Shown here piece by piece: positions 63,287-64,000 of a stretch of 64,000 nt of DNA. The stretch is from Paenibacillus aceti. GTDB taxonomy: Bacteria > Bacillota > Bacilli > Paenibacillales > Paenibacillaceae. The notes under the pieces are model-generated. The model was not told the DNA's origin. It was given only the letters and a program-made list of their open reading frames with translations, and ran no database searches. How positions within the stretch are numbered: position 1 is the stretch's first letter; each line of letters begins with the position of its first letter. Position numbers and translations under genes: made by a program. The stretch covers positions 830,771 through 894,770 of the forward strand of contig NZ_KZ987724.1 of assembly GCF_003614185.1 (NCBI RefSeq). The letters run 5' to 3'.

Positions 63287-64000
63287 GTGGCTAAAGAAAC
63301 CAAGGATTACTCCAAGTATTTTGATTTTTCGGACGCAAAAGTCATCTCGGAGGACGAACGAGGGAAGAAGATCAGAATCCGCGGACGGGAGATCCAAATC
63401 TTGTCGGAACCGAATAGCCGGATTGAGAAGCAGCGTGGCAAGGAAGAAATCAAAGTATTGTATGACAATATGGTCCCAGAGGAGCTCCGGCAGATTGGAC
63501 TTGGCAAACACTATATTGTATACACATTTGGCTGCCAAATGAATGAGCATGATAGTGAGACGATCAAGGGTCTTTTGGAGCAGATGGGTTACCAGCCTAC
63601 GGAGGATCGCAAGGAAGCAGATATTATTCTGTACAACACCTGTGCGATTCGTGAGAATGCTGAGGATAAAGTGTTCGGTGAACTCGGACATATGAAGGTA
63701 CTAAAGATGGAAAAGCCAGATTTGCTGCTCGGCGTCTGCGGCTGTATGTCGCAGGAAGAGAGCGTTGTGAAACGGATTTTGCAGAAGCACGGTTTTGTCG
63801 ATATGATCTTCGGAACGCATAATGTCCACCGTCTGCCTTACCTGATTCAGGAGGCACTGTTCAGTAAAGAGATGGTGGTTGAGGTCTGGTCCAAGGAAGG
63901 CGACATCATAGAGAACCTGCCTAAGAAACGCGAAGGCATGCGGGCCTGGGTGAATATTATGTACGGCTGCGACAAATTCTGTACATATTGCATCGTACCT
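63287..64000 (+). CDS. miaB: tRNA-2-methylthio-N6-dimethylallyladenosine synthase MiaB, 3' partial
   Basis: Radical-SAM methylthiotransferase acting on i6A37 of tRNA. The first 238 codons are present and the frame is open to the right edge. After a ~65-residue N-terminal extension typical of Bacillus MiaB, the MTTase domain shows [29 protein letters not shown] and CGCMSQEE, then the cluster motif in [14 protein letters not shown] at the very end. The start is GTG 63287 behind AAAAGGGAGTGAG. A TATAAT at 63205-63210 lies upstream without a good -35. Distinct from rimO at 45347. Confidence 0.96.
   Translation, partial: MAKETKDYSKYFDFSDAKVISEDERGKKIRIRGREIQILSEPNSRIEKQRGKEEIKVLYDNMVPEELRQIGLGKHYIVYTFGCQMNEHDSETIKGLLEQMGYQPTEDRKEADIILYNTCAIRENAEDKVFGELGHMKVLKMEKPDLLLGVCGCMSQEESVVKRILQKHGFVDMIFGTHNVHRLPYLIQEALFSKEMVVEVWSKEGDIIENLPKKREGMRAWVNIMYGCDKFCTYCIVP

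Overview
The window is chromosomal core DNA of an endospore-forming Firmicute, most probably Paenibacillus or a close relative. The evidence is the gene order (dxr-rseP-proS-polC, rimP-nusA-rnpM-ylxQ-infB-rbfA-nrnA-truB-ribF, rpsO-pnp, ylxY-mlpA-dut, dpaAB, dapG-dapA-rnj-tepA-spoIIIE, ymfFHIJKM, rimO-pgsA-cinA-recA-recX-rny-ymdB-spoVS), the many sporulation genes, strong AGGAGG-type ribosome binding sites with frequent TTG/GTG starts, and an intermediate base composition. The assignment rests on synteny and protein features read by eye; no database was searched.

Layout. 1-4.3 kb: end of a probable cdsA, a dispersed repeat, then dxr, rseP and a eukaryote/archaeal-type proS. 4.4-8.8 kb: polC. 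8.9-17.2 kb: the rimP-nusA-infB translation/transcription operon running through truB and ribF, preceded by a sigma-A promoter and a hairpin that looks like the NusA-autoregulated leader terminator. 17.2-20.1 kb: rpsO and pnp with their leaders. 20.2-23.8 kb: a heterodimeric ABC exporter that separates pnp from ylxY, followed by a second copy of the dispersed repeat. 24.4-27.2 kb: ylxY, mlpA, dut. 27.3-31.6 kb: dipicolinate synthase and lysine-pathway genes. 31.9-38.6 kb: RNase J, tepA, ylzJ, spoIIIE, sleB. 38.7-44.5 kb: ymfF to ymfM. 44.7-48.6 kb: yajQ, rimO, pgsA, cinA. 48.6-50.2 kb: a 1.65-kb gene-free, repeat-filled interval. 50.2-55.6 kb: recA (with SOS box), recX, rny, ymdB, spoVS. 55.7-60.2 kb: an M19 dipeptidase, a 2-oxoacid:acceptor oxidoreductase pair and pduL. 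60.3-63.1 kb: a reverse-strand spoVAD-spoVAC-DUF421 operon with a divergent DUF1657 gene. miaB runs off the right edge.

The genes join information processing (translation factors, tRNA and rRNA modification, RNA turnover by PNPase, RNase J and RNase Y, DNA replication and repair) to sporulation and germination (dpaAB for dipicolinate, spoIIIE for chromosome translocation, sleB for cortex lysis, spoVS, and spoVAC/AD for dipicolinate traffic). Candidate sporulation promoters fit this: sigma-H before spoVS, sigma-G before sleB, sigma-E before ylxY, sigma-K before dpaA.

The least explained material is in the intergenic DNA. There are three repeat families: (i) a 187-bp element of four 25-bp boxes in a direct-direct-inverted-inverted layout with identical box spacing at two loci, plus a solo box; (ii) a ~168-bp multi-stem element in two copies whose terminal arms differ in sequence but remain complementary; (iii) a block upstream of recA with a 218-bp duplication and five copies of a short palindromic motif. 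No CRISPR array, rRNA, tRNA, prophage or complete insertion sequence was seen.
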